A stretch of DNA of 64,000 nt from Streptomyces sp. CB00455 (GCF_001905445.1 NZ_LIVQ01000006.1:186001-250000); one strand, 5' to 3'. Counted from the first letter of the stretch, positions 36,298 to 45,488 are shown. The notes: a model not told the origin generated them from the letters alone. Numbers and translations are program-made.

Positions 36298-38208
36298 TCA
36301 GGGCCCGGGGGACGGCGCCGGCCGCTCCGGCGCCCCCGGTGCGCCGTAGACCAGCGCCTCCGGGCAGGGCGTGCCCCGGGGCAGCTGGTACTTCGCCGCC
36401 ACCCGGTACTCCCCCGGCGCGGGGGCCAACAGCTCCGTCCACACGTCCCCGGCCTCGTCCGGAGCCGCCTTGAACAGGCAGCCCGCCGTGTTCGCGTACT
36501 CCTTCACGGCCGTCCCCCGCGCCTTCGACGCGAAGGTCTCCTCCGGGGGCGCCACCGCCTTGCCCGCCCCGTCCACCAGCCCCAGCCACGGCGAGTGCGG
36601 GATGCGCACCAGCACCCGTCCGGCCCGCTTCACGTCGATGACGAGCTGGTCGGCGCCCGCCCGCACCACCGTGGCCGGGCCCCTCACCAGGTCCGTCGGC
36701 TCGTGGACCTTGAAGAGCTGCCAGTTCGCGTCGCCCCACACCTGCTGGAGGTACGGGAGGCCGCCGCGCACCAGCTTCGCCTCGTCCTCACCGCCCGAGT
36801 CGGGTTTGTCGGCGGGCAGCACCACGTAGTGCACGGCCCAGCGCTCCAGCCAGGCCCGGTAGCTGTCGGCGCTCAGGGTGTCGTCGTAGAAGAGCGGATT
36901 GCGCTCCAGGTCCGCCTGCCGGTTCCAGCCGCGCGCCAGGTTCACGTACGAGGGGAACGCGGACGACTCCCGGTGGCTGCTGGCCGGGACCACCTCGACC
37001 CGGCCGCGGTCGGCGCCCGCCTTCTGGAGCTGGTCGACGAGCGGGGCCAGCTCCCGGTTCCAGGCGGCCACCGGGGTGGTGCGGACGATGTCCGTGATGC
37101 TGTTGGTGGTGATCCAGATGTTCAGGCCGGCGAAGGCCAGCACTACCGCGTACCAGTGTCGCGAGCGCCGGGAGGAGTACGGGAGGGCCGCGAGCAGTAC
37201 GGCCCCGCCGAACAGCATGACCAGCCGGGTCACGTTCGAGCCGACCTGGGAGTCGATCTGCCAGGTCAGGTAGACCCCGAAGGCGTAGACGGCCGAGGCG
37301 ATCCGGACCGTCTTCCAGCGCCCGGGAACGAGGAAGAAGATCGCCAGCGCGAACACGAACGGCAGCCACGCCGAGCCCAGCTTCATCGGCTGCGTCCCGG
37401 AGAAGGGGAACAGCCAGGCAGACAACCCGACCACGGCGACCGGGGCCAGGCCCAGGGCGTACGCGCCGGGGCGCCTGCCGCTCAGGAACAGCGCGGCCGC
37501 GATCACCCCGAGGAAGAGCCCGGCGACGGGACTGGCGGCGGTGGCGAGCCCGGCCAGCGGAGCCGCCGCGGCCGCCTTGGCCCAGCGCCGGTCAGCCCAT
37601 TTGCGCGGCCAGCAGAAGACGGCGGCGACCGCGCCGAGCGCGAACATCACGCCCAGACCGAAGGTGACCCGGCCCGACAAGGCGTTGCAGAGCAGCCCGT
37701 ACACCCCGGCCAGGGCGGGCCACAGGGGCTCGCGCACGGCCCCGCGACAACGGGTCAGGACGAGGGCGAGCAGCGCGGCCGAAGCGGTGCCCGCGATCAT
37801 CATCGTGGTCCGCACGCCGAGCATGTGCATGAGGTAGGGCGAGACCACGCTGTACGAGACGGGATGCATGCCGCCGTACCAGGCGAGGTTGTACGCGGAG
37901 TCGGGGTGGCGTCCGACGAACTCGGCCCAGGCGTCCTGGGCGGCCAGGTCGCCGCCGCTGTTGGCGAAGCTGAAGAACCAGGCGACGTGGAGCACGCCCG
38001 CGAGGAGCGTGGCCACGGCGACGGGGTGACGGCGGGCCAGGTCGACGACCCGCCTCCCGATACCGCCGGAGGGCGTATCCGACAGCCCGGACGATCCTGA
38101 CGGCCCTGACGGCCCTGACAGCTCTGACGGCTCTGACGGACGGGCACGGTCAGCGGCGGACGGAGCGGCTTCCCCGTGTCGGTCCTGCTCCTGCTCAGCG
38201 GTGGTCAC
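36298..38208 (-). CDS. Large integral membrane protein, GT-C-like
   Basis: A 636-residue protein with an about 55-residue Ser/Pro-rich N-terminus, about 11-13 TM helices (about 65-400), and a C-terminal extracytoplasmic soluble domain of about 230 residues. DAWAEFVGRHPDSAYNLAWY and GMHPVSYSVVSPYL in the first loop suggest a polyprenyl-phosphate-dependent GT-C glycosyltransferase or related enzyme rather than the MFS label such proteins often get. Soluble-domain marks are VVPASSHRESSAFPSYVNLARG and HYVVLPADKP. GTG 38208 has GGGGAG 7 nt upstream. It is downstream of the carboxypeptidase gene but separated by a strong terminator. Acceptor unknown. Confidence 0.7.
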   Translation of the reverse strand: MTTAEQEQDRHGEAAPSAADRARPSEPSELSGPSGPSGSSGLSDTPSGGIGRRVVDLARRHPVAVATLLAGVLHVAWFFSFANSGGDLAAQDAWAEFVGRHPDSAYNLAWYGGMHPVSYSVVSPYLMHMLGVRTTMMIAGTASAALLALVLTRCRGAVREPLWPALAGVYGLLCNALSGRVTFGLGVMFALGAVAAVFCWPRKWADRRWAKAAAAAPLAGLATAASPVAGLFLGVIAAALFLSGRRPGAYALGLAPVAVVGLSAWLFPFSGTQPMKLGSAWLPFVFALAIFFLVPGRWKTVRIASAVYAFGVYLTWQIDSQVGSNVTRLVMLFGGAVLLAALPYSSRRSRHWYAVVLAFAGLNIWITTNSITDIVRTTPVAAWNRELAPLVDQLQKAGADRGRVEVVPASSHRESSAFPSYVNLARGWNRQADLERNPLFYDDTLSADSYRAWLERWAVHYVVLPADKPDSGGEDEAKLVRGGLPYLQQVWGDANWQLFKVHEPTDLVRGPATVVRAGADQLVIDVKRAGRVLVRIPHSPWLGLVDGAGKAVAPPEETFASKARGTAVKEYANTAGCLFKAAPDEAGDVWTELLAPAPGEYRVAAKYQLPRGTPCPEALVYGAPGAPERPAPSPGP

Positions 38209-38291
38209 TGCCGCACTCCCCAACCCGAATCCACACACGACGCGCACACGCACGCGCATCGCACCCGTCCACGTCCCGGGACGGGGGACGC

Positions 38292-38327
38292 GATCCGGTG
38301 CCCCGGGGTTGCCCGGGGCACCGGATC
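38292..38327 (-). terminator. Hairpin terminator of D,D-carboxypeptidase gene
   Basis: GATCCGGTGCCCCGGG (38292-38307) and its exact complement (38312-38327) make a 16-bp stem with loop GTTG, just past the carboxypeptidase stop. Confidence 0.88.
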
Positions 38328-38344
38328 CACGCTCTCACCGGCTG

Positions 38345-40984
38345 TCAGCCGACGCGCGTCAGCTTGCTGCCGATGCCCGGCGCGGCGAGGTCGCTCTGCA
38401 GCGCCACCGGCACCTTGACCTGGCTCGCGCCGTCACCGACGGTGAGGACACCGATCTCGGTGCCGGCCTTGGCGGTCTGCGGGATCTTGCCCCCGCCGTC
38501 CACCAGCTTCACGTCGACGGTCAGCGCGGCCCAGCCGACCGCCTGCACGTCCGCGGTGGCGACGACCGGCGTCCTGCCGCCGAGACCGTCGTCCACGTAC
38601 CCCACGACATCACCCTTCTTCACCACGGGCGCGCCTTCGAGGGCCTTCTGGGTGGCGATCATCAGCTGCTTGCTGGCGGCGAGCACGCTGTCGATGATCG
38701 GCGGCTTGTGCTGGCCGAGGACGGCTCCGACGATCAGCTGGTTGGTGTTGCCGACCTTCTTCTGGGCGGCGAAAAGGAGGTTTCCGCCGGCCTTCGTCGT
38801 CGTACCGGTCTTGATGCCGAGGGAGTCGTTGTACGGCACCAGGCCGTTCCAGTTCCGCCAGCTCTTGCCCGAGGGGTCGACCCAGCTGGGCTTCTTGGTG
38901 ATGTCCAGCAGCGTCTCGATCTCGACGAGCTTCAGGCCCAGCTTCACCTGGTCCTCGGCGGTGCTGACCGTGGTCGCGTCCAGGCCGGAGGGGTCGGTGT
39001 AGGTGGTGTTGGCCATGCCGAGTTCCTTGGCGGTGTCGTTCATCTTCTTGACGAACGCCTCCTGGGAACCGGAGTCCCAGCGCGCGAGCAGCCGCGCGAT
39101 GTTGTTGGCCGACGGGATCATGAGGGCGGCGATCGCGTCGTACTCCGAGATCTTGTCGCCCTCCTTCACCGTGTCGAGGGTGGACTCGTTGTCGGTCGAG
39201 TTGTTCTTCTTGCCCTCGGTCTCGGCCGTCTTGTCGACATCGATCATCTGACCCTGGTCACCCTTTTTGACGGGGTGGTCGCGCAGGATGATGTAGGCAG
39301 TCATCGACTTGGTGACGCTGGCGATCGGTACGGGTTTCTGCTCGCCGGACTGCCCCAGCGAGCCGAGGCCGGCCGCGGCCATGTAGGCCTGGCCCTCGCT
39401 CGGCCAGGGCAGCTCGGGCTTGGAGCCGCCGAAGGTGTACGAGGACTTCGAGGTCATCACGAGCTTCGGCTGGGGCAGGGGGCGCACCAGCTGGACGACG
39501 GCCAGGATGATCGCGAGGAGCACGACGAGCGGGAAGTAGATCTTGAACCGCCGGATGGCGGTGCGCAGCGGGCTCGGCGGCGGGGGCGGGTTGTTCGTGA
39601 GGTCCGCCAGCATGTCGAGCGGCGGCTTGGGCGGCAGGGGCTGCTGGGTGGTCCGCTCGGCGCGGTCCAGGGAGGCGGGCCTGGCCGGGGCCGCCGGGGC
39701 TGCCGGGGCCGCCGGAGGGGCGGCCTTGCTGGACGGTGTCGCGGCGGAGGACGGCGCCTTGGCCGGATCCGTGACCGGCGCCTTGGCGGCCGGTGCCTTG
39801 GCGGCGGGCGGCGGCGTCTTCGGCTGCTGACCGGGCTCGTCGGTGCGCAGGGGTACGAAGGTGCTGGCCTTCGGCGGCTCGGCGGCGGGCGGCGGCTTCA
39901 CGGCGCGGAACACGGCGGTGCGCTCGCTGTCGGCGGCTTCCACCTCGGCATCCGTCTTCGGAATCCGGAACACACCGGTCCGCTCGCGCGCGGCAGGCTC
40001 CTTGACGGCTCCCGCGGCGTCGTCGGAACGCGACCCCGACCCGGAGCGCGACCCCGAGCCAGAACCGGAATCGGACGGGGCACCCTTGGGCCGCTCGTCG
40101 CCCTCGGGCTTCACGGCACGGAAAACGGCAGTGCGCTCACTGTCAGCCGACTCCCCGGTGGAGCCTTCCGACCTGGAAGCGGAACCAGTACCGGAACCAC
40201 CGGACCGCTCACCGGACCCGTCGCTGCGGGCAGCCTCACCGGCCTCCCGCCCGGAGGCACCCTTGGCAGCGCCGGTGGCAGAAGCGGAACCATCAGGCCG
40301 CCCGGCGACAGCGGGCTTCACCGCACGGAAAACGGCAGTGCGCTCGCTGTCAGCCGACCCCTGCACAGGGGCACCCGCGCCAGCACCGGAACCAGAACCA
40401 GAATCGGAATCCGAACCGGAATCCGAACCGGAATCATCAGAACGCTTGTCGGAGGCAGCCGCGCGATCGCCGCTTCCCGGCTCCTTCCCCCCGCCGTCCT
40501 TCGGCGGCTCCGACGCAGGATCCGATACAGAAGCGGAATCAGCCGGCCGCTCGTCGGCAGCCGGCTTCCGCGCCGGGGTCTCCCCGTCGCGGCCGGTGGC
40601 GCCGGACTTCTGTTCCGGAGTGTCCTTCGACGCGTCCGGAGCGGGCTTCGCCTCCTCCGTGCGGTCTGCGGCCTCGGCCGGACTCGACGCCTCGGCCGCA
40701 GCGGGCTCGTCCGCACCGGCGTCGGCGGACTCCGCATCCGCATCCGCATCCGCACCGGCGTCGCCGGGCTCCGCATCCGCCGTCGCGACCCACGCCGCCA
40801 CCGCGTCCCGCAGCGGGTCCCGGTCGCCGGAGCCGGCGGTGGCCGCCCGATCGGCCGGGGCACCCGACCCTTCCTCAGGACCTCGCGGCCGCAACACCGA
40901 AAGCCTCGGATCACGCTCCGCGGAGGACTCCGCCGCCCCCGGCGTTCCTTCATCTACCGACTTGTCGGGGGACTCGCCCGCCAC
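38345..40984 (-). CDS. Membrane-anchored D-alanyl-D-alanine carboxypeptidase with long repetitive cytoplasmic tail
   Basis: Low-molecular-weight PBP that trims the terminal D-Ala of peptidoglycan stems. The C-terminal S11/S13-type domain has SVTK (nucleophile Ser556), IPSANNIAR (SxN) and GIKTGTTTKAGG (KTG). One TM helix (about 480-500, FPLVVLLAIILAVVQLV) anchors it. Residues 1 to about 475 are acidic, Ser/Glu/Ala-rich and disordered, and should be cytoplasmic. Three near-identical SERTAVFRAVKP motifs (about 210, 280, 350) and variant RERTGVFRIPK (about 331) repeat in it, plus a possible relic DPRLSVLRP near residue 25. GTG 40984 is chosen because GGAGGAGG lies 5 nt upstream; ATG 40999 and GTG 41008 lack such a site. 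Confidence 0.92.
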   Translation of the reverse strand: MAGESPDKSVDEGTPGAAESSAERDPRLSVLRPRGPEEGSGAPADRAATAGSGDRDPLRDAVAAWVATADAEPGDAGADADADAESADAGADEPAAAEASSPAEAADRTEEAKPAPDASKDTPEQKSGATGRDGETPARKPAADERPADSASVSDPASEPPKDGGGKEPGSGDRAAASDKRSDDSGSDSGSDSDSGSGSGAGAGAPVQGSADSERTAVFRAVKPAVAGRPDGSASATGAAKGASGREAGEAARSDGSGERSGGSGTGSASRSEGSTGESADSERTAVFRAVKPEGDERPKGAPSDSGSGSGSRSGSGSRSDDAAGAVKEPAARERTGVFRIPKTDAEVEAADSERTAVFRAVKPPPAAEPPKASTFVPLRTDEPGQQPKTPPPAAKAPAAKAPVTDPAKAPSSAATPSSKAAPPAAPAAPAAPARPASLDRAERTTQQPLPPKPPLDMLADLTNNPPPPPSPLRTAIRRFKIYFPLVVLLAIILAVVQLVRPLPQPKLVMTSKSSYTFGGSKPELPWPSEGQAYMAAAGLGSLGQSGEQKPVPIASVTKSMTAYIILRDHPVKKGDQGQMIDVDKTAETEGKKNNSTDNESTLDTVKEGDKISEYDAIAALMIPSANNIARLLARWDSGSQEAFVKKMNDTAKELGMANTTYTDPSGLDATTVSTAEDQVKLGLKLVEIETLLDITKKPSWVDPSGKSWRNWNGLVPYNDSLGIKTGTTTKAGGNLLFAAQKKVGNTNQLIVGAVLGQHKPPIIDSVLAASKQLMIATQKALEGAPVVKKGDVVGYVDDGLGGRTPVVATADVQAVGWAALTVDVKLVDGGGKIPQTAKAGTEIGVLTVGDGASQVKVPVALQSDLAAPGIGSKLTRVG

Positions 40985-41171
40985 CAGTTCCTCCTCCATC
41001 GCCGCCACGTCCGGCTGTCCGAATGTCTAACAGTGTCCCGTCTCGGGGGCATCGCCCCCGCGCTAGACGAGAACGACATAGCTGCGGGTTCCCCCGCAAA
41101 GCGGTCAGGCGCTCTCGACAGATGAATGTGAGAGGCGTCACCCTGTCACTCATCCACGCGGGGAGGCATGG

Positions 41172-41906
41172 ATGGGCAGGAGCCGCAGAACAATTCCGGA
41201 GGAGCTTCTGCTGCTCGCCTTGGACCCGGCCACGGGTACCACGGCGCAGCCGCAGTCGCTCGACCTCGGCCTGGCCGGGGCACAGCTAGTGGAGCTGGCT
41301 CTGGCAGGACGGATAGCCCCTGACGGGGATCGTATCGCCGTGGTGATGCCACGGCCGACAGGAGATCCGACTCTGGACTCCGCACTGGAACTGCTGCGCA
41401 GGCGCGGCAGCCCGGTACGGGCCGTCCACTGGATAGGCGGACCCCGACTGGGGCTGCGCCAGATATACCTCGCTCACCTGGAGCGTTGCGGCATGGTGCA
41501 TGCCGTCGCGGGACAGATGTGCGGGGTGCTGCCGACGACTCGCTACCAGGCGACGGACACGGCGATCAGCCGGGAGATCCGTGCCCGGCTCGACAGTGCG
41601 ATCCGCACCGGTGTACCGCCGGACCCGCGGACCGCGGCGCTCGCCGCACTGGCCCACGCGGTCGGACTCGGCAAGCACCTGTACCCCGGCAACGAGGGGC
41701 GGTCGTCCAGGTCCCGGCTGAGGGACCTGATCCGGCACGACCCGATGGGCGGACTCGTGGCGCACGCCGTGATGGACGTCCAGAACGGTGTGGCTGCACA
41801 GCCGCGCCGCGACCGCGCACCGGCACCACCGGTCCGGGCCACGGCCGGCAGCCTTCCGCTGCAGCCGCGCCGGACGGGCGCGATGGCCCGCGCGGCCGCG
41901 CACTGA
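41172..41906 (+). CDS. GPP34 (GOLPH3-like) family protein
   Basis: A 244-residue protein with the GPP34 fold known from Golgi phosphoprotein 3, which binds phosphoinositides in eukaryotes; bacterial roles are unclear. Marks are SRRTIPEELLLLALDPATG at the N-terminus, LGLAGAQLVELALAGRI, and RTAALAALAHAVGLGKHLYP. The C-terminal about 40 residues are Arg/Ala/Pro-rich. ATG 41172 has GGGAGG 6 nt upstream. It is divergent from the carboxypeptidase gene and upstream of the XRE regulator. In Streptomyces such proteins recur beside regulatory genes; a membrane-surface role is only inferred. Confidence 0.87.
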   Translation: MGRSRRTIPEELLLLALDPATGTTAQPQSLDLGLAGAQLVELALAGRIAPDGDRIAVVMPRPTGDPTLDSALELLRRRGSPVRAVHWIGGPRLGLRQIYLAHLERCGMVHAVAGQMCGVLPTTRYQATDTAISREIRARLDSAIRTGVPPDPRTAALAALAHAVGLGKHLYPGNEGRSSRSRLRDLIRHDPMGGLVAHAVMDVQNGVAAQPRRDRAPAPPVRATAGSLPLQPRRTGAMARAAAH

Positions 41907-42253
41907 TCGACCGCTCCACCAGTTCCACCGTTCCACCAGCTCCACCAGCTCCATCTGCTTCACGAGCGCCATCAGTTCCACGAGCGCCACGCAGTGCGTG
42001 CGCAACGCCGGCGCAGTGCCGGTGCCCGTCAACACGGTGCCCACGCACCGCCAGTGCCGCGACCGACGCCCCTGAAGGCGCGGCCGGCCATCCGCCAGCG
42101 CGCGGGGTGACGAGGCCGGTCCGCCGGTCCCGACACCCCGCGCGTCTGTTTTTCCGGGCCGTTCCCCAGCGGCACCGCACATTTCGGTGGCAGTCTGCTC
42201 AACATCAGACACGCGGAGAGACAGCAACAGAAGAAGGCGGAGGTGCCGTTCAC
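41907..42253. other. Spacer with TCCACCAG repeats
   Basis: 347 nt without a gene. From about 41913 to 41990 degenerate 9-nt units (TCCACCAGT, TCCACCGT, TCCACCAGC, TCCACGAGCGCC) repeat. The remainder should carry the promoter of the XRE gene. Longer open frames running through it lack starts or codon bias. Confidence 0.65.
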
Positions 42254-43138
42254 GTGGCGTCCAATGTCAATCCCACCGTCCGACGCCGCCGACTGGGCAT
42301 GGAGTTGCGCAAGCTCCGCGAGGACAAGGGCATGACGGCCGAACAGGTCGCAGAGCGCCTTCTCGTTTCCCAGTCCAAGATCAGCAGGCTGGAGAACGGC
42401 CGCCGCTCCATCAGCCAGCGCGACGTCCGCGACCTGTGCGAGGTGTACGAGGTGGAGGACCCCCGGCTCGTGGACTCGCTCATGCAGATGGCGAAGGACT
42501 CCCGCCAGCAGGGCTGGTGGCACGCCTTCGGCGACATCCCGTACAGCGTCTACATCGGTCTGGAAACGGACGCCGCCAGCCTGCGCACCTACGAGCCACT
42601 GGTGATCCCGGGGCTGCTCCAGACCACGGAGTACGCCCAGTCGCTCGTCCGCGGCGCCTGGCCCGAGACGGCTCCGGCCGACGTGGAGAAGCGCGTCCAG
42701 GTCCGGATGCACCGCCAGAAGCGGCTTTCCGAGACGGACAACAACAACCCGGAACTCGGGCCGCTGCGCCTGTGGGCGGTCATCGACGAGGCCGCACTGC
42801 GCCGGCGCGTGGGCGATGCGGAACTGATGATCCGGCAGCTGGAGTACTTGATAGAGCAGTCCCAGCAGCCGCACGTCACGGTCCAGGTGATGCCGTTCGC
42901 GCTCGGGGCGCACCCCGGTGTGAACGGGCAGTACGCCATTCTCGAATTCCCGGACGCCTCGGACTCGACCGTGGTCTACATCGAGGGCGTCACGAGCGAC
43001 CTGTACCTGGAGAAGGCCAACGACGTGCAGAAGTACAGCGTGATGTACGAGCACCTGCGCGCCCAGGCCCTCAATGTCGACCAGACACAGCAGTTCATTT
43101 CCGAGATCATCGACCAATATGCAGGCAAGAGCCGTTAA
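42254..43138 (+). CDS. XRE-family regulator with DUF5753 domain
   Basis: A 294-residue DNA-binding protein of the large Streptomyces XRE/DUF5753 class (WhiJ-like). The HTH is at about 15-70 (LRKLREDKGMTAEQVAERLL, SQSKISRLENGRRSISQRDV). The DUF5753 domain (about 100-285) has LVIPGLLQTTEYAQSLVRG, VIDEAALRRRVGDAELMIRQ and HVTVQVMPFALGAHPGVNG. Such proteins work with a small DUF397 partner, here at 43340, in development or antibiotic control. GTG 42254 has GGAGG about 11 nt upstream. Confidence 0.93.
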   Translation: MASNVNPTVRRRRLGMELRKLREDKGMTAEQVAERLLVSQSKISRLENGRRSISQRDVRDLCEVYEVEDPRLVDSLMQMAKDSRQQGWWHAFGDIPYSVYIGLETDAASLRTYEPLVIPGLLQTTEYAQSLVRGAWPETAPADVEKRVQVRMHRQKRLSETDNNNPELGPLRLWAVIDEAALRRRVGDAELMIRQLEYLIEQSQQPHVTVQVMPFALGAHPGVNGQYAILEFPDASDSTVVYIEGVTSDLYLEKANDVQKYSVMYEHLRAQALNVDQTQQFISEIIDQYAGKSR

Positions 43139-43339
43139 ACACTCCGGAATCCGGAGGGCTTGACGGAGCGGGCCGGTACGGTACACCGTCACTCCCCGGC
43201 CGCAGAAGCCCTCAATGGAATATGCCACCCGGTCGGGTGAATGGTTCCTTCAGCCGTCGGGAGCTGCGGGTAGCGTCGATCAGGTCAGCCGGAGAAGTGG
43301 CCGACACGACAACGAACTACTCCCGAACCGGAGAAACAC

Positions 43340-43549
43340 ATGGCTATTCGTCAGGGCGCCACGGACAACTGGACCAAGTCTTCCTATTCCGCCAACGGTG
43401 CCTGCGTCGAGGTCAAGTCCCCCGTCGTGGAGGCCATCGCGGTCCGCGACTCGAAGGTGCAGGACGGCCCGTCCCTCACCTTCGCGCCCGGCTCCTGGAC
43501 CTCTTTCGTCGACGGTGTCACCGAGGGCCGGCTGGGACGTCTCGCCTGA
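43340..43549 (+). CDS. DUF397 small protein, partner of XRE regulator
   Basis: A 69-residue protein of the DUF397 family: NWTKSSYSANGACVEVKSP, then VAVRDSK-type block (IAVRDSKVQDGPSLTF) and WTSFVDGV. Known members pair with adjacent XRE/DUF5753 regulators and may modulate them. ATG 43340 sits 201 nt after the XRE stop, with ACCGGAGAAACAC upstream. The gap suggests its own promoter as well as read-through. Confidence 0.93.
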   Translation: MAIRQGATDNWTKSSYSANGACVEVKSPVVEAIAVRDSKVQDGPSLTFAPGSWTSFVDGVTEGRLGRLA

Positions 43550-43595
43550 GCGTCACGGCATGCGCCCCGGTCAACTCGCATGCGAGGACGCAGAC

Positions 43596-43667
43596 GCAGT
43601 ACTCGTACGAACAGCAGTACTCGTGCGAACAGCAGCACTCGTACGAACAGCAGGACCCGCACGATCA
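43596..43667 (+). repeat. 18-bp tandem repeat, four units
   Basis: Unit GCAGTACTCGTACGAACA repeats four times (43596, 43614, 43632, 43650) with increasing divergence. In one plus-strand frame it would encode a QYSYEQ-like repeat, but no start codon with a ribosome site opens that frame. Confidence 0.85.
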
Positions 43668-43789
43668 GCACCACTGACTGGAGCCCTCTCGTCCGGCCCG
43701 CCGTCCTGGCCGAGGGGGCTCGGCCGTGTCCGCGTACGGCTCGGACCTACGGATCCGGCACACGGATCGGGCACACGGATCGGGCCCGC

Positions 43790-44650
43790 TCAGTGCCGCA
43801 GCTGGTCGACGTACCGGTCGGTCCCCGGGACCGTGGGGACGAAGGGCGCCACGAGCTCGACCCGCCCGAGTCCCGCCTGCGCGACCTCGGTGTCCATCCC
43901 CTGGAAACGGTCCCAGCACTCCCTCGGGTCCTGCTCCAGGAACCACAGCAGCGTGAGACGGGTCTCGACCCCCTCGACCTGCTTGACGTAGGTCATCCGG
44001 TCGCCCGGGAGCGGGGTGGGGCGGAAGACGGTGACCATCGCCGACGGAGAACCGTGCAGCCGCTTCGGCAGGGCGCGCGTGCGCAGCCACTCCAGCAGTC
44101 CGGCCCGCTGCCCGGCCTCCTCGGCGTCGACGACCTGAAGGACGAGACCGGCGTACGGGTGGTCGAGGGCGTGGAAGTCCCGCGGACCGGCCGCACCGTC
44201 GCGGTAGACGGTGGCGACGTGGTCCTGGAAGGCCGTGAAGACGTGGGTGCGGTCCTGGTAGACGCGCCCGTCGCGGTTCAGCCGCTTGTTGATGCCGACC
44301 GTCCACTTCATGTGCTCGTCGTAGCGGCCCTGGGTGACCCAGTAGGTCGACAGGTAGCAGCCGGCGGTGACGGGCTGGGCGACGGCCGACTTCTCGGGGT
44401 AGCGAAGCTCCTGGAGCTCCCGGGTGGCGACCCAGCGGCGGCCGGCGTACATCCAGGGCATGGCCATGGCGCCCGCGTAGTAGTGGTCGTCCTCGTACCA
44501 GCGGTTGTAGGCGTACTCGTGCCCCGGGTGGGGCTCCACCATGGTGATCAGCGCATGGCCGGGGCGGACACCGTAGGGGCCGACGGCCGCGAGCTCGGCG
44601 TAGTCCGCCGCGCGGGTGTCCGGCTGCTGGTCCTGCTCTCCTGTCGTCAT
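43790..44650 (-). CDS. Unrecognised cytoplasmic protein, possible two-half ferredoxin-like barrel
   Basis: A 286-residue protein I cannot name. The N-terminal half has ALITMVEPHPGHEYAYNRWY, EDDHYYAGAMAMPWMYAGRR and a second half has MVTVFRPTPLPGD and RLTLLWFLEQDPRECWDRF. The two halves look like EthD/Dabb-type alpha-beta barrel units, a fold common in degradation enzymes; no catalytic residue is certain. There is no signal peptide. The palindrome CTGATGTGACGTCAG ends its promoter, 14 nt before ATG 44650, tying it to the SDR and LLM genes. The 3' side is a spacer with repeats. Confidence 0.72.
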   Translation of the reverse strand: MTTGEQDQQPDTRAADYAELAAVGPYGVRPGHALITMVEPHPGHEYAYNRWYEDDHYYAGAMAMPWMYAGRRWVATRELQELRYPEKSAVAQPVTAGCYLSTYWVTQGRYDEHMKWTVGINKRLNRDGRVYQDRTHVFTAFQDHVATVYRDGAAGPRDFHALDHPYAGLVLQVVDAEEAGQRAGLLEWLRTRALPKRLHGSPSAMVTVFRPTPLPGDRMTYVKQVEGVETRLTLLWFLEQDPRECWDRFQGMDTEVAQAGLGRVELVAPFVPTVPGTDRYVDQLRH

Positions 44651-44663
44651 GGCACCGGTCTAG

Positions 44664-44678
44664 CTGATGTGACGTCAG
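44664..44678 (-). promoter_or_regulatory. CTGAYG-N3-CRTCAG operator, site A
   Basis: CTGATGTGACGTCAG, a 15-bp palindrome with one mismatched pair, lies 14-28 nt upstream of the gene starting at 44650 and is followed by ATCGGG, as is site D at 61411. Confidence 0.7.
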
Positions 44679-44722
44679 ATCGGGAGGGGTGGGACGGGTT
44701 CAGCATGTGACACATAGATGTC

Positions 44723-44880
44723 GTCTGCATCTTTGGCTGGGTGTAAGCCGCCACAGATTCCTACACACGTCTCCTGTTCGGCGGCTGCCACTTGCTTGCG
44801 GCCGGACGTAAGCCGCCTCAGGTCGCTGCACACGTCTCCGGGACGGCGAATGTGGGCAGCTTGTCTGCATTTGGCGCCCA
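44723..44880. repeat. Nested direct repeats in gene-free region
   Basis: GTAAGCCGCC(A/T)CAG..CT.CACACGTCTCC occurs at 44743-44774 and 44808-44839 (27 of 32 nt the same). Flanking it GTCTGCAT..TTGGC occurs at 44723 and 44863, giving order A-B-B-A. A third partial AAGCCGCCTGACGGA lies at 44895. No gene is visible. Confidence 0.7.
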
Positions 44881-45488
44881 AGTGGGGTCGGGAAAGCCGC
44901 CTGACGGAGTGTGGCGGCGGAAAGTTCAGCGTCAGGCTCCGATAAGGGCTGGCTGAGCCGCCCGAAGGACGCTCAAGCGCCCCCTTCCGCCCTTGCCGCT
45001 CCTCCCCGCCTCATTGCCGGCCTGCTCCTAGGCCCGGGGAGGGCCAAGGCGTCGGAGACGTCGTCGAAGACGGCGGGCGGCGCACAAGCGAGTGGCAGCC
45101 GCCATGCGAGAGAACTGTGTAGCGATCTGATGCGCCCCCCGACCCGGACGTGCCTGCCTACGGGCCCGGGCCGGAACATGGCCGCCGAAGCGGACAGTCC
45201 GCTCTCTGATCTCCCCGAATGTCTCTCTGTCCCCCGGCCCGTTCCTTTGGGGGGTTCCCGGCAGTCTTCGTATGTCCGGGGCGGGACGGGCGGTCAAGGG
45301 TGGCCGAAGGCCATCGCGAAGCGACGCGACCGCAGGGAGCGCCCTTGAGGGCCCGGCCCGACACGGAGAGACGATGAGACTGACGGGAACCCCCCAACCC
45401 ACCCCCGATACCGACCAGCGCAGACCCCGACCCCCGAAGCCCCCGCCCCGCCCCGCCCCCCTTCCCAACCCCGCCCGGCTCCCCTAAC
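44881..45488. other. Gene-free region before SDR gene
   Basis: About 600 nt without a supportable gene. Short open frames on both strands have poor codon bias and no start sites. From about 45385 the plus strand is strongly C-rich (runs such as CCCCCCAACCCACCCCC), continuing to the SDR ribosome site. Confidence 0.65.

Noticed and set aside
42187..43677. Frame ending in QYSYEQ-like repeats after the DUF397 gene considered a small gene
   Set aside because: No start codon with a ribosome site opens the repeat part; the upstream part is a shadow of the XRE gene.
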